DNA of 23,056 bases from IMG/VR virus record IMGVR_UViG_3300010885_002461, positions 1 through 23,056 of that record, one strand, 5' to 3'. This DNA is from a virus. The translations under genes were made by a program, and so were the position numbers. How positions within the stretch are numbered: position 1 is the stretch's first letter; the number at the start of each line of letters is the position of its first letter. The notes beneath the pieces are model-generated. The model was not told the DNA's origin. It searched no databases and saw only the letters and a list, made by a program, of their open reading frames with translations. Positions 1 through 7,035 of the stretch are shown here, piece after piece.

Positions 1-664
1 AACATCGTTATCTAGTAATTTGGTAACAGCAACTCAGATAGTATCACGTTATATTACAGCAGGTAGCGGATTAACAACTGGTACAATTACTGGCAATTGG
101 ACTGTTGATGCATTAACAACACCTTTGTTGACAGCAACAAACATATCAGCATCCGGAGTGTTTACTCCAAATTTAACTGCTACTAATATTATATCAACAT
201 TAATATCCACCGGCGGCTATAATTCTCCTGGAACAATTACTGGTGATTGGGGACTTTCCGCTGGTTCAAAATTAACATCAACATATGCTGACTTGGCAGA
301 AAATTATACCGCAGACGATACTTACAGTCCTGGTATGGTTATGGAATTTGGCGGATCTGCTGAAACTACATTATGCCAAACTGATATGAGTACACGAGTG
401 GCTGGAATTATTTCAACTGCTCCTGCGTTTTTGCTAAATGATCAATATGAACTTGAAGGTTATACTTATTCACTCGCATTGTCTGGCAGGGTTCCTTGTT
501 ATGTTAAAGGTATTATCAGTAAAGGTGATATGTTGGTATCGGGTGCAGGCGGATATGCTCGTTCTGAATCAAATCCAAAACCTGGAACTATTATTGCTAG
601 AGCAATTGATAGTTATGATTCTAATGAAATCGGTATGATCGAAGTTCAGGTTTGTAGAGGATAA
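1..664 (+). CDS. Tail-fibre-like structural protein, 3' part (cut by left edge)
   Basis: The reading frame is open to the left edge (codons run in frame from base 2), so the start lies outside the window and the TTG at base 20 is not needed as a start. The visible 220 residues begin with a Thr/Ser/Ile-rich, low-complexity beta-type stretch in which G-T-I-T-G-(N/D)-W occurs twice. An 11-bp direct repeat at 83-93 and 233-243 encodes these copies. The C-terminal ~120 residues start at T-Y-A-D-L-A-E-N-Y and form a compact domain also found at the end of the next gene. Repetitive shaft plus compact end domain is typical of phage fibres or other virion appendages. The stop lies 3 nt before the next ATG, so the two are probably co-transcribed. 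The exact fibre role is inferred. Confidence 0.75.
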   Translation, partial: TSLSSNLVTATQIVSRYITAGSGLTTGTITGNWTVDALTTPLLTATNISASGVFTPNLTATNIISTLISTGGYNSPGTITGDWGLSAGSKLTSTYADLAENYTADDTYSPGMVMEFGGSAETTLCQTDMSTRVAGIISTAPAFLLNDQYELEGYTYSLALSGRVPCYVKGIISKGDMLVSGAGGYARSESNPKPGTIIARAIDSYDSNEIGMIEVQVCRG

Positions 665-667
665 AAA

Positions 668-1885
668 ATGGCGTATGTAATTACAAAAACAACTGGGGAA
701 AAATTAACCATCGTCAATGATGGCACAATTGATCAAACAACTAGTCTTACCCTTGTTGGTAGGAACTATAGCAATTTTGGTCAAATTATAAACGAAAACT
801 TTGTTCAACTTTTAGAAAACTTTGCAAATACAACTCCGCCAAGTAATCCTATTGTTGGTCAACTTTGGTACGATTCTTCTAAGAAAAAATTAAGAGTAAA
901 TACAGGAAGCGCATTTAATATTAGTGCAGGTCTTCCTCAATTAATTGCGACTGATGCACAACCCTCTGGACAAACTGCCGGGGATATGTGGTATGATACT
1001 TCTGTACAAAAATTATATCTGTATGACAATTCAAAATATAATTTAATTGGCCCACAGTATACAGGAATAGCAGAACTAAATGCTATTGTTCCTGCTCAAG
1101 TATTTGATGACCAAGGAGTATTACATTATATTTTAAAACACAATCTAGAAAATGTGTTAACAGGGGCAGTAGAAACGATTGCTATCACAGCCGCTGATCC
1201 GTTTAAACTTGCACCAGCCGCAGTTACAGGTTTTGATTATATCAAACGAGGTCTAAACTTATATAGTGCAAATGCTAGCGGAGTTTCTAAACTCGGAAAT
1301 GCTCAAACAGATACAATTTTATGGGGTACCGCTCAATCGGCCTTAAACTTAGTTGATGCATCTGGTAACCCTAAGGTGTTTGTAACACAAGATGCTCCTG
1401 TAATTTCTGGATCTCTATTGCCAACTAACCCAAATACAGTCGACGTCGGTAGTTCTACTGTACCTATGCGAGTAGTATATGCCCAAACAAATGTGGCTAC
1501 CTATGCTGACTTAGCAGAACGTTATAGGGCAGATGCAACATACGAAGAAGGAACCGTGCTAGTAGTAGGCGGAACACACGAAGTTACAATTTGCAGAACT
1601 TATCAAGATGACCGTGTGGCAGGTGTAGTTAGTCTATACCCCGCTTATGCAATGAATGAAGATATGGCAAGTCTTGAACCCCCAGAGCTTGCTCCATATA
1701 TAGCATTAAAAGGCCGAGTTCCATGTAAGGTAAAAGGACCAATTAAAAAAGGTGACCTATTAGTTACAAGCGAGTTTCCGGGACATGCTGAATCTAAAAA
1801 ACCGGGATCTCCGTATATGGGAATCATTGGAAAGGCACTCCAAGATTTTCCAGGTGCTTACGGAATAATAGAAGTAATGGTATAA
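668..1885 (+). CDS. Virion structural / tail-fibre-like protein
   Basis: This 405-aa protein starts at an ATG preceded by AGAGGA. Residues 36-70 contain F-G-Q-I-I-N-E-N-F and G-Q-L-W-Y-D, and a second G-D-M-W-Y-D copy lies at 105-110. I recognise this repeated (G-x-L/M-W-Y-D) module from structural proteins of T4-like phages of aquatic bacteria. Residues 279-405 form a compact end domain beginning Y-A-D-L-A-E-R-Y and containing G-R-V-P-C-K-V-K-G and G-I-I-E-V, parallel to the end domain of the upstream gene (which has G-R-V-P-C-Y-V-K-G). The two genes therefore have different shafts but related tips. The gene ends at the terminator at 1887-1914. It is probably a late virion gene; receptor binding is only a possibility. 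Confidence 0.75.
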   Translation: MAYVITKTTGEKLTIVNDGTIDQTTSLTLVGRNYSNFGQIINENFVQLLENFANTTPPSNPIVGQLWYDSSKKKLRVNTGSAFNISAGLPQLIATDAQPSGQTAGDMWYDTSVQKLYLYDNSKYNLIGPQYTGIAELNAIVPAQVFDDQGVLHYILKHNLENVLTGAVETIAITAADPFKLAPAAVTGFDYIKRGLNLYSANASGVSKLGNAQTDTILWGTAQSALNLVDASGNPKVFVTQDAPVISGSLLPTNPNTVDVGSSTVPMRVVYAQTNVATYADLAERYRADATYEEGTVLVVGGTHEVTICRTYQDDRVAGVVSLYPAYAMNEDMASLEPPELAPYIALKGRVPCKVKGPIKKGDLLVTSEFPGHAESKKPGSPYMGIIGKALQDFPGAYGIIEVMV

Positions 1886-1886
1886 T

Positions 1887-1914
1887 AAAAAAGCCGCTTA
1901 ACGCGGCTTTTTTT
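1887..1914. terminator. Bidirectional rho-independent terminator
   Basis: A perfect 7-bp stem (AAGCCGC / GCGGCTT, 1891-1897 with 1903-1909) and a 5-base loop are flanked by an A run on the left and a T run on the right. The T tract is therefore in place on either strand. It separates the convergent + strand tail genes from the - strand genes and overlaps the end of the 223-aa gene. Confidence 0.9.
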
Positions 1915-2584
1915 ATGCTTCGGCTTTTGCCTTCTTTTTAACTGTCGGAACTAACTCCTCAGCCTTTCGACGCATTTCTGCGGCTTGTTTGGCTAATTTG
2001 TCTGCCTGACTGCGATAAAGTTTTGCCTGTTGCTCTGGAGTAGAGGCTTCTGGAACTGCAAATGTTTCTGGTTCTGCTGTAACAACTGCTGGAGTTTGTT
2101 TAGTAGACTCAGTTAACTTAGCGGCCTTTTCTGCTCTTGCTTTATCCCATTTGCTTTGATACTCTGATGGAGGTAATTCAACCGTTTCTGGAACTGTCTC
2201 ACCTTCTGGAATAACTGCTAGTTCTTCTAGTGTCACGCCTTTTTGTTGAGCAATTAATTTGTTTAACTCATCTAAAGGAATTTGCGTAGTTGTATTAGGC
2301 ATTACAATAACCATGTTGGTAGCAACTTTTTTAAGGTGCCCATGTGTATGTAAGTATTCTAACATATTGCTTCCATCTGGAAACTTACGCACGGCGATAA
2401 TATCGGCAAGTTCGTTCGCTTGCTGACCGCTATCGCTTTCTAACACACTCAGTAATGAGTCGTGAAGGAAATCAACTAAGCCTTGTGTTCCTACAACCAA
2501 AGCATTATGAGGGTCTCCTGGTAACGTTCTGTAGACAATAACGACCCTTGCGCTATTGTTTTTCATTCTGCCGATATGTTTCAT
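1913..2584 (-). CDS. Conserved phage protein of unknown function, 223 aa
   Basis: Not recognised as a named family. The start ATG has AAGGAAA upstream. Residues 1-110 look globular (V-V-I-V-Y-R-T-L-P-G-D-P-H-N-A-L-V-V begins it). The rest is rich in Ala, Glu, Lys and Pro, and residues ~175-223 (R-S-Q-A-D-K-L-A-K-Q-A-A-E-M-R-R-K-A-E-E-L) read as a charged helix or coiled coil ending in a Lys/Ala tail. It is the last gene of the three-gene unit behind the T4-type late promoter at 3124-3131, and its stop lies inside the bidirectional terminator. Late expression would fit a virion or assembly role, but that is inference. Confidence 0.75.
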   Translation of the reverse strand: MKHIGRMKNNSARVVIVYRTLPGDPHNALVVGTQGLVDFLHDSLLSVLESDSGQQANELADIIAVRKFPDGSNMLEYLHTHGHLKKVATNMVIVMPNTTTQIPLDELNKLIAQQKGVTLEELAVIPEGETVPETVELPPSEYQSKWDKARAEKAAKLTESTKQTPAVVTAEPETFAVPEASTPEQQAKLYRSQADKLAKQAAEMRRKAEELVPTVKKKAKAEA

Positions 2585-2596
2585 ATTGTTTTCCTT

Positions 2597-2818
2597 TTAT
2601 TGGGCCGCTTGTTGAGCCGCCTGAGCTGGTACAACGGCATTTAAGAAAGCATCAAGTTTGGCATAAACTTGACCAACACCTACCATTTCTGATGCTTTGA
2701 ATGTTCCGCGGGTTGCGGAAATATCAATAATGGCTCTAATGTTCTGTAAATCTGTTACAGTTAACTCTGGTGCCTTTGGGGCTTCTTGTGCCGGAGCACT
2801 TTGTACTTCTTCTGACAT
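2597..2818 (-). CDS. Small conserved phage protein, 73 aa
   Basis: Starts at an ATG with a good Shine-Dalgarno (CAGGAGA), which lies inside the end of the preceding gene. The N-terminus is Ala/Pro/Glu-rich (E-E-V-Q-S-A-P-A-Q-E-A-P) and looks disordered. Residues ~18-60 (L-T-V-T-D-L-Q-N-I-R-A-I-I-D through V-Y-A-K-L-D-A-F-L) look like a helical bundle that I recognise as common among aquatic T4-like phages, without a known function. The C-terminus is A-Q-A-A-Q-Q-A-A-Q. It is the middle gene of a three-gene late unit. Confidence 0.75.
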   Translation of the reverse strand: MSEEVQSAPAQEAPKAPELTVTDLQNIRAIIDISATRGTFKASEMVGVGQVYAKLDAFLNAVVPAQAAQQAAQ

Positions 2819-2819
2819 G

Positions 2820-3110
2820 TCATCTCCTGTTATGTAAAATTGGGCATCCTAGGCTAAACATAGTCAACTCTTTTGGTTCTTCAAAACCAACTTCGTAAAC
2901 TGTAGTCATTTTGTTATCGTCAACTAAACCGGTGTTTTTACGAATACAAAAACGACTGTCTAAGTTTTGAAGAATCCAAAGTTCTAAAGTTCTAACACTA
3001 ATATGATCTAGATCACGTAATGTTATCTTAGCAAAATTTGGAGGCATACGCTTCAACTTTCTCATTTCTAAGAGCGCCAAAGCATTTACCCTTCCTCTAA
3101 CTAAAGCCAT
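2820..3110 (-). CDS. Small conserved phage protein, 96 aa
   Basis: Function not recognised. It is a basic protein (M-R-K-L-K-R-M-P-P-N at residues 16-25) with a compact body and no membrane segment. The stop codon overlaps the ribosome site of the next gene, so translation of the two is probably coupled. Its ATG lies only about 13 bases after the T4-type late promoter box at 3124-3131. A transcript starting there would have a leader of roughly 7 to 9 bases and would lose most of the weak AGTAGG ribosome site. The first gene may therefore be read mainly from longer transcripts, while the two downstream genes keep full ribosome sites. Confidence 0.7.
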   Translation of the reverse strand: MALVRGRVNALALLEMRKLKRMPPNFAKITLRDLDHISVRTLELWILQNLDSRFCIRKNTGLVDDNKMTTVYEVGFEEPKELTMFSLGCPILHNRR

Positions 3111-3122
3111 AATATACCTACT

Positions 3123-4385
3123 TTATTTATAATGTGCGTACTGGCCGAATGGTGATTTTATGGAATCGTCACCGTGGATAATAAACAGAGTATCGCAGTA
3201 ATCTTCATCACCCCAACTACCGCATGGATATCCGTCTGTAAACATCACAAACTTTTTAGGCTCAATACCCATTTCTTTCATAAAATCAAAGTTTACATCA
3301 AAATCTGTACCACCACCGCCTTTGCATTCATATTCCATGATCTCGTCAGCAGTGTCGCCTGTAAATTGTTTATAGCCGTAAACCTGTGTATCAAATGTCC
3401 ACAAGTCTAATTTAAAGTCTACATACTCGTCCATAATGCCTTTGACTTCACTCAAGAAGTCTTTGGCCATTGCGTCACTGATAGAGCCTGACATATCAAT
3501 ACAGACACTCACGTCTACGGTCTCGTCATTGGTCATACCTGGCAATACAGCGCCACAATGTTGGCTCTTGCGGTTAGGACGTTGGAAACTAAAATTGCTC
3601 TTAAGAATACTTTGGATATTCATACGCAACAATTCACGCCAGTCCATTTTAGGCTCAGTAAAGTCTGAGATAAGACGCTGAACACCTGCAGGTACACGAC
3701 CGGCACCTGCGGCCTGTGCGGCACTTACCATTGCTTCTTTAATCTCGTCTTTAATTGCTTTCTTTTCTTCAGCAGTTAATTTAGGACGACCTTTGCCCTT
3801 GCCACTGCCGTCAACTTCCTCGCCATCGCCTTCGGCGTCACCGTCGCCTTCACCGTCCAAATGCTCGTCTAATAACTCGCCTAATTTAGTTAAATCAATT
3901 TTCTCAGCATTGTCGTAAAGGTTTTGATAAATTTCTTCATAACTCCAACCGCGGTACTTGTTGTCTTGATAGATCTTCATCCAACTTGGGCTAATACCAA
4001 TACGCTCGTCTTTTAAGATTTGATTAACAGCATAGTCAGCGGCAATATTTGACAAGATAGGATCACGGTTTTCACGACGACCCAAATGGTCAAATACATT
4101 ATGTAGAACTTCGTGTGCAAAACCAAACTCGCACTCTTTAGGATTCATCTTATCGACAAATTCCATGTTAAAATAAAAGTTACGTCCATCTGTAGCCAGT
4201 GTCTGGCACCATTCTGATGCATCAATTAGGCTCATGCGTGTAGCCATATTGCCAAAGAAAGGATGACGCAACAACAGACCCACACGGGCTGTGATCAATT
4301 TGTCAATAATTTTGTTCTTCTCAGATTGAGTAAAGACTTTGGCAGGCTTTACTTTTTTGGATTTAGCGGTTGCTGTATTAGACAT
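3123..4385 (-). CDS. Putative metallopeptidase with VWA-like domain (COG3864/DUF2201 type)
   Basis: This 420-aa protein has three visible parts. Residues ~25-135 contain H-E-V-L-H (91-95), a zinc HExxH motif, followed by N-I-A-A-D-Y-A at 113-119, whose Asp is a likely third ligand. Residues ~174-195 are an acidic Gly/Asp/Glu linker. Residues ~288-420 form a von Willebrand A-like domain with the metal site D-M-S-G-S at 297-301. This matches the family of predicted metallopeptidases fused to VWA domains that pair with MoxR AAA ATPases. The start has an AGAGG ribosome site and its own promoter (4414-4442). The MoxR-type ATPase lies directly upstream. The substrate is unknown, and the domain calls are firmer than the role. 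Confidence 0.85.
   Translation of the reverse strand: MSNTATAKSKKVKPAKVFTQSEKNKIIDKLITARVGLLLRHPFFGNMATRMSLIDASEWCQTLATDGRNFYFNMEFVDKMNPKECEFGFAHEVLHNVFDHLGRRENRDPILSNIAADYAVNQILKDERIGISPSWMKIYQDNKYRGWSYEEIYQNLYDNAEKIDLTKLGELLDEHLDGEGDGDAEGDGEEVDGSGKGKGRPKLTAEEKKAIKDEIKEAMVSAAQAAGAGRVPAGVQRLISDFTEPKMDWRELLRMNIQSILKSNFSFQRPNRKSQHCGAVLPGMTNDETVDVSVCIDMSGSISDAMAKDFLSEVKGIMDEYVDFKLDLWTFDTQVYGYKQFTGDTADEIMEYECKGGGGTDFDVNFDFMKEMGIEPKKFVMFTDGYPCGSWGDEDYCDTLFIIHGDDSIKSPFGQYAHYK
3124..3131 (-). promoter_or_regulatory. T4-type late promoter box (TATAAATA)
   Basis: On the - strand this reads TATAAATA, an exact match to the T4 late -10 box, followed by AAG. It overlaps the stop codon of the VWA/metallopeptidase gene and precedes three small - strand genes that end at a terminator. 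In T4 this box is read by the gp55 sigma factor with gp33 and gp45. Neither gp55 nor gp33 is in this window. Confidence 0.65.
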
Positions 4386-4413
4386 AGGTTACCTCTTTGT
4401 AGTGTATGTATAT

Positions 4414-4442
4414 ATTATATACTCTTTTTGCTAAAAGAGCAA
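4414..4442 (-). promoter_or_regulatory. Sigma70-like promoter for the VWA/metallopeptidase gene
   Basis: On the - strand TTGCTC (4437-4442) is separated by exactly 17 bp from a perfect TATAAT (4414-4419), about 29 bp before the ATG. The -35 match is only TTG, so the -10 box carries most of the support. It lies just after the hairpin that ends the MoxR gene, which allows separate control of the two partners. Confidence 0.6.
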
Positions 4443-4450
4443 GTGAAACA

Positions 4451-4464
4451 GGCCCTTTCGGGCC
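4451..4464 (-). terminator. GC-rich hairpin after the MoxR gene, probable terminator
   Basis: Read on the - strand this is GGCCC-GAAA-GGGCC: a 5-bp GC stem capped by a GNRA-type tetraloop, 6 bases after the ATPase stop. The sequence after the stem (TGTTTC) is only a weak T tract. The run of T is on the other side (4467-4472), so the hairpin would terminate + strand transcription better. Likely a partial terminator for the ATPase gene. Confidence 0.5.
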
Positions 4465-4470
4465 CGTTTT

Positions 4471-5553
4471 TTAATTTTCCATTGCTTGGATAATGTACTT
4501 GCCGTACTTGTCATGGAACTTGTCAAAATGCTTCAATTTGCTAGCATCAAATGGCAAGTTATAATTTGTGAGCGCAATCTTTGCCCCCATAACAACCAAT
4601 TCAGTTGGGAAATTATCCATCATAAACTTAAAGAAGTTGTCTGCCATACCGTCCCAACCTTTGACCTTTTTCTGGTCCGCAGTTTGGAGTTCATAGCACA
4701 GGCTAATTGCCAAAGAGTACATTGCTGAGATCTCTTTGATGTTAACTTTCTCAACTTTGCCAGACAAGATGTCTTCGGGCTTAGGCATTTGTTTAGCAAC
4801 CTTGCGATGTGCCATAAACTTAATAGCAAGACCTTCACCAATTGCACCTGACACCAAATCTGTCAAAGTGTTCTCTGGCAAGTCATCATCTGCCAACAAC
4901 TCACTTACAAACGACCAACTACGGGGAGTAGCAAACGATTTGCTAGAGCTCTTTGGATCAAAGTCGTACAAGTCGCCCTTAGCAAAGCCAACATATCCGA
5001 CAACCTGCTCATGGATACGATTGCTAACAGCCCACTGATGCCAGTCTTCAAAGTCTGTACGCAATTCCAAGTGAACAAAGCGGTTAGCCAATGGGCTAGG
5101 CATACGATAAGTAACGCCCTTGTCAGTTTCACGGTTACCAGCGGCAACAATGCTAACACCTTTTGGCAATTTGTAAGTACCAACACGACGGTTAAGCACC
5201 AATTGAAATGCCGCCGCCTGTGTAGCAGGAGCCGCAGAGTTCAATTCATCCAAGAACAGGATAGCAGTGGACTCTGGATCTGTAGGCAATTCTGCAGGAG
5301 GTGCCCAAGTCATAGTGTTTTCTACACTATTGTAATAAGGGATACCTTTAATGTCTGTAGGTTCCCACAAACTCAAACGAACGTCGATGACCTCACGGTC
5401 TTGTTCATCGCCAATTTGCTTAACAATGTCAGACTTACCAATACCTGGGGCACCCCATAGGAAGATTGGTCGCTGGATTTTGATTGCTTTACGAACCGCG
5501 GCTTTTGCTTCGTTGGGAGAAACGGTGCGATTGGTACTGATTTTTTCTGCCAT
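4471..5553 (-). CDS. MoxR-type AAA+ ATPase
   Basis: This 360-aa AAA+ protein shows Walker A G-A-P-G-I-G-K-S (34-41), Walker B I-L-F-L-D-E (98-103), sensor 1 A-A-G-N (137-140) and the arginine-finger region L-A-N-R-F (155-159), in the order and spacing of the MoxR/dynein-related subfamily. The start has AAGGA upstream. MoxR ATPases usually act as chaperones that remodel or load metal-dependent partners carrying VWA domains. The next gene encodes exactly such a protein, so they likely form a working pair. It has its own promoter (5602-5630), and a hairpin lies behind the stop. What they act on in the infected cell is not visible. Confidence 0.9.
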   Translation of the reverse strand: MAEKISTNRTVSPNEAKAAVRKAIKIQRPIFLWGAPGIGKSDIVKQIGDEQDREVIDVRLSLWEPTDIKGIPYYNSVENTMTWAPPAELPTDPESTAILFLDELNSAAPATQAAAFQLVLNRRVGTYKLPKGVSIVAAGNRETDKGVTYRMPSPLANRFVHLELRTDFEDWHQWAVSNRIHEQVVGYVGFAKGDLYDFDPKSSSKSFATPRSWSFVSELLADDDLPENTLTDLVSGAIGEGLAIKFMAHRKVAKQMPKPEDILSGKVEKVNIKEISAMYSLAISLCYELQTADQKKVKGWDGMADNFFKFMMDNFPTELVVMGAKIALTNYNLPFDASKLKHFDKFHDKYGKYIIQAMEN

Positions 5554-5601
5554 TTTGAGTCCTTAAAAAGTAGTGTTTACTGCGTCTTTCACAGTGTATA
5601 T

Positions 5602-5630
5602 AGTATACTACAAAACAGCAGTCTTGTCTG
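5602..5630 (-). promoter_or_regulatory. Sigma70-like promoter for the MoxR ATPase gene
   Basis: On the - strand CAGACA (5625-5630, 4 of 6 to TTGACA) is separated by 17 bp from TATACT (5602-5607, 5 of 6 to TATAAT). It lies in the last codons of the 133-aa gene and leaves a leader of about 40 bases before the ATPase ATG. Confidence 0.55.
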
Positions 5631-6009
5631 TGGCTTTTTTGCTACTTTTAAACTTTGCGTGGCCGAATTTAGCCAAATTACCTGAAAAAAGAACCAGTTG
5701 TATAGCCATCCGCTCGCTAAACACGTATACGGACTTTCGGTTAACATAGAATGGACAGTCAATAAACTTGTCTAACCAAAGTATTTGATTGTTGTCAAAC
5801 TTTGGGTTCTTATCTTCCATGTCTATTTTGTAGGCTTTGATGTGCTTTTCAAATGCTTCAAACCCTGTATCTGTTAGTCGTAACCCGCCAACAGCCTTAT
5901 TTCTTTGGTTGACCCAAAATGTGGCATACAGTCTTTTGTAAGTTTTGGAGTCGTCAGGGTAACCTAAACACTTAATAATGTATTTGGTTAGTTCAATCTT
6001 CTGATTCAT
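5608..6009 (-). CDS. Conserved phage protein of unknown function, 133 aa
   Basis: I chose the ATG at 6009, which has AGGTGA about 11 bases upstream. A GTG at 6024 is also in frame and would add five residues. Notable segments are G-G-L-R-L-T-D-T-G-F-E, and I-L-W-L-D-K-F-I-D-C-P-F-Y followed by V-Y-V-F-S-E-R-M-A-I-Q-L-V-L-F-S-G. I recognise this as a conserved small protein of T4-like aquatic phages, without a function. It overlaps the upstream gene by 17 bases and ends the long modification/nuclease unit. The MoxR promoter lies within its 3' end. Confidence 0.75.
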   Translation of the reverse strand: MNQKIELTKYIIKCLGYPDDSKTYKRLYATFWVNQRNKAVGGLRLTDTGFEAFEKHIKAYKIDMEDKNPKFDNNQILWLDKFIDCPFYVNRKSVYVFSERMAIQLVLFSGNLAKFGHAKFKSSKKATDKTAVL

Positions 6010-6292
6010 CTTGAACTTTTTCACCTGTAGTTAGTTTATATACAGAAAAGTCCTGGCAATTAAAAGATTTATTGAGTTTTTCGGCGAGATTAAACGCATG
6101 ACCGCTATTTGAAAAACTAACCTTTTTGTATTTAGGGCCTACTTCAGCGGCTAGGATAGTGCTGGTTTTTAAGTTAACAGGTTTGTCTTTATAAAAGACA
6201 GCCCAAATGGCATCAGCCTCTAAAACTTGTTCTGTTTTATAAGTATTTTTATTTGTAATTTCTAACAAAACGGTTGGCCTAGGCCTGCTCAT
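5993..6292 (-). CDS. Conserved phage protein of unknown function, 99 aa
   Basis: The ORF opens at 6316, but I place the start at the ATG at 6292. The protein then begins M-S-R-P-R-P-T-V-L-L-E, the usual N-terminus of this small phage family as I recall it, and GGAG lies 10 bases upstream. It continues with Y-K-T-E-Q-V-L-E-A-D-A-I-W-A-V-F-Y and has no membrane segment or catalytic motif that I can name. The start codon sits right at the foot of a perfect 11-bp hairpin (6293-6323) that places the ribosome site in its loop, next to a late-promoter-like box. It is therefore a candidate for translational control. Confidence 0.75.
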   Translation of the reverse strand: MSRPRPTVLLEITNKNTYKTEQVLEADAIWAVFYKDKPVNLKTSTILAAEVGPKYKKVSFSNSGHAFNLAEKLNKSFNCQDFSVYKLTTGEKVQDESED

Positions 6293-6323
6293 AATAAGTA
6301 TGCTCCAAAAGTGCATACTTATT
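6293..6323 (-). promoter_or_regulatory. Leader hairpin over the ribosome site of the 99-aa gene
   Basis: A perfect 11-bp inverted repeat (6293-6303 with 6313-6323) has a 9-base loop. On the - strand the loop plus the first base of the 3' arm contains the ribosome site TGGAG, and the ATG follows the 3' arm with no gap. The stem would hold the start site in longer transcripts. No T tract follows, so it is not a terminator. Confidence 0.6.
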
Positions 6324-6327
6324 TATT
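6320..6327 (-). promoter_or_regulatory. Late-promoter-like box (AATAAATA) at the hairpin
   Basis: On the - strand this reads AATAAATA, one base from the T4 late box TATAAATA, and it overlaps the 5' arm of the hairpin at 6293-6323. Transcription from it would begin near 6312-6314 and lack most of the 5' arm. A single degenerate 8-bp match is weak evidence by itself. Confidence 0.4.
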
Positions 6328-6332
6328 GCAAA

Positions 6333-6560
6333 TTAGCGTAAACCGCCCCCGTCCATATTAAGAGTAATGACTTCTTCAGTAGGTGTTTTCTGAGCGGCTT
6401 CGTCTAGTTTACCTAATAAACGTGTCATTACCATGGTAATACTTTCCATCAATTGACTGGCTTCGTCAATTGTTAAAGTCATGTTTTTTTGATTTGATTT
6501 TGCCGCTATTCTTGCCTTATTGATAAAGTTTTCAATAGGAATTGTATTAAGAGGTTGCAT
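6333..6560 (-). CDS. Small conserved phage protein, 75 aa
   Basis: The start ATG has AGGAAAA upstream, inside the preceding gene, which it overlaps by 14 bases. Most of the protein reads as two helices (N-F-I-N-K-A-R-I-A-A-K and I-D-E-A-S-Q-L-M-E-S-I-T-M-V-M-T-R-L-L-G-K-L). It ends in a short acidic/Gly tail, L-N-M-D-G-G-G-L-R. The pattern is familiar among T4-like aquatic phages but carries no assigned function. No signal peptide or membrane span. Confidence 0.7.
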   Translation of the reverse strand: MQPLNTIPIENFINKARIAAKSNQKNMTLTIDEASQLMESITMVMTRLLGKLDEAAQKTPTEEVITLNMDGGGLR

Positions 6561-7035
6561 CTGATTTTCCTACGGTATTTAGAATTGTTCTCATTTCTAG
6601 TTCTGTTTTAAACGGACCTTTAAATGGATAACGTTCTAGTGTAATAAGTTTAGGGCAAAAACTTTTAACCCAGCCTTTGCGGAACTGAATAACATAGTAT
6701 CCAGCACAATACTGGCTTTTACTCTTAGTGCTCTTTGCGTAGATAGGTAGTTTCTTAACTACATTGTACAACGGACCGTAAGGCTTAGAACTACAGGGAT
6801 AATCGTATACTGAAAATTGAGTAGAAGCAGGTGCTGTTTTTGTTTTTGCAAACGGTTCAAACTGTACACCTAATTTGGCAATAACTTCGTCTAAGGTGCC
6901 TACTTCCATTTTAACACCCTCCTTATCTACGCTGTAGATTTTCTTTTCTTTTCTAAGGGTGCCAATTTTCCTGCCGTCTTGTTCTAAGATCCAGCATTTT
7001 CCGTCAATGATAGGTTTAGCATTAATTAATTTCAT
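6547..7035 (-). CDS. Conserved phage protein of unknown function, 162 aa
   Basis: The start ATG is preceded by AAGGT within the end of the nuclease gene, with a 14-base overlap. The N-terminal ~60 residues look like a small beta domain (I-D-G-K-C-W-I-L-E-Q-D-G-R-K-I-G-T-L). The middle is Tyr/Ser/Lys-rich, and the C-terminal half has Y-C-A-G-Y-Y-V-I-Q-F and F-C-P-K-L-I-T-L-E-R-Y-P-F. No family could be named. Its tight linkage to the 5' nuclease suggests a replication-linked or host-takeover role, but nothing in the protein proves it. Confidence 0.7.
   Translation of the reverse strand: MKLINAKPIIDGKCWILEQDGRKIGTLRKEKKIYSVDKEGVKMEVGTLDEVIAKLGVQFEPFAKTKTAPASTQFSVYDYPCSSKPYGPLYNVVKKLPIYAKSTKSKSQYCAGYYVIQFRKGWVKSFCPKLITLERYPFKGPFKTELEMRTILNTVGKSDATS

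Noticed and set aside
3780-3870. Repetitive GC-rich stretch that looks like a tandem repeat
   Set aside because: It encodes the acidic Gly/Asp/Glu linker of the VWA/metallopeptidase protein in frame; low-complexity coding, not a DNA repeat element.
4460-4472. Hairpin with T run on the + strand, as a + strand terminator
   Set aside because: No + strand gene lies upstream to be ended; the terminator at 1887-1914 already closes the + strand unit. Listed instead as a weak terminator for the ATPase gene.
5011-5460. + strand open frame (149 aa) opposite the MoxR ATPase
   Set aside because: Antisense to Walker A/B coding sequence; composition is an artefact of the reverse strand.
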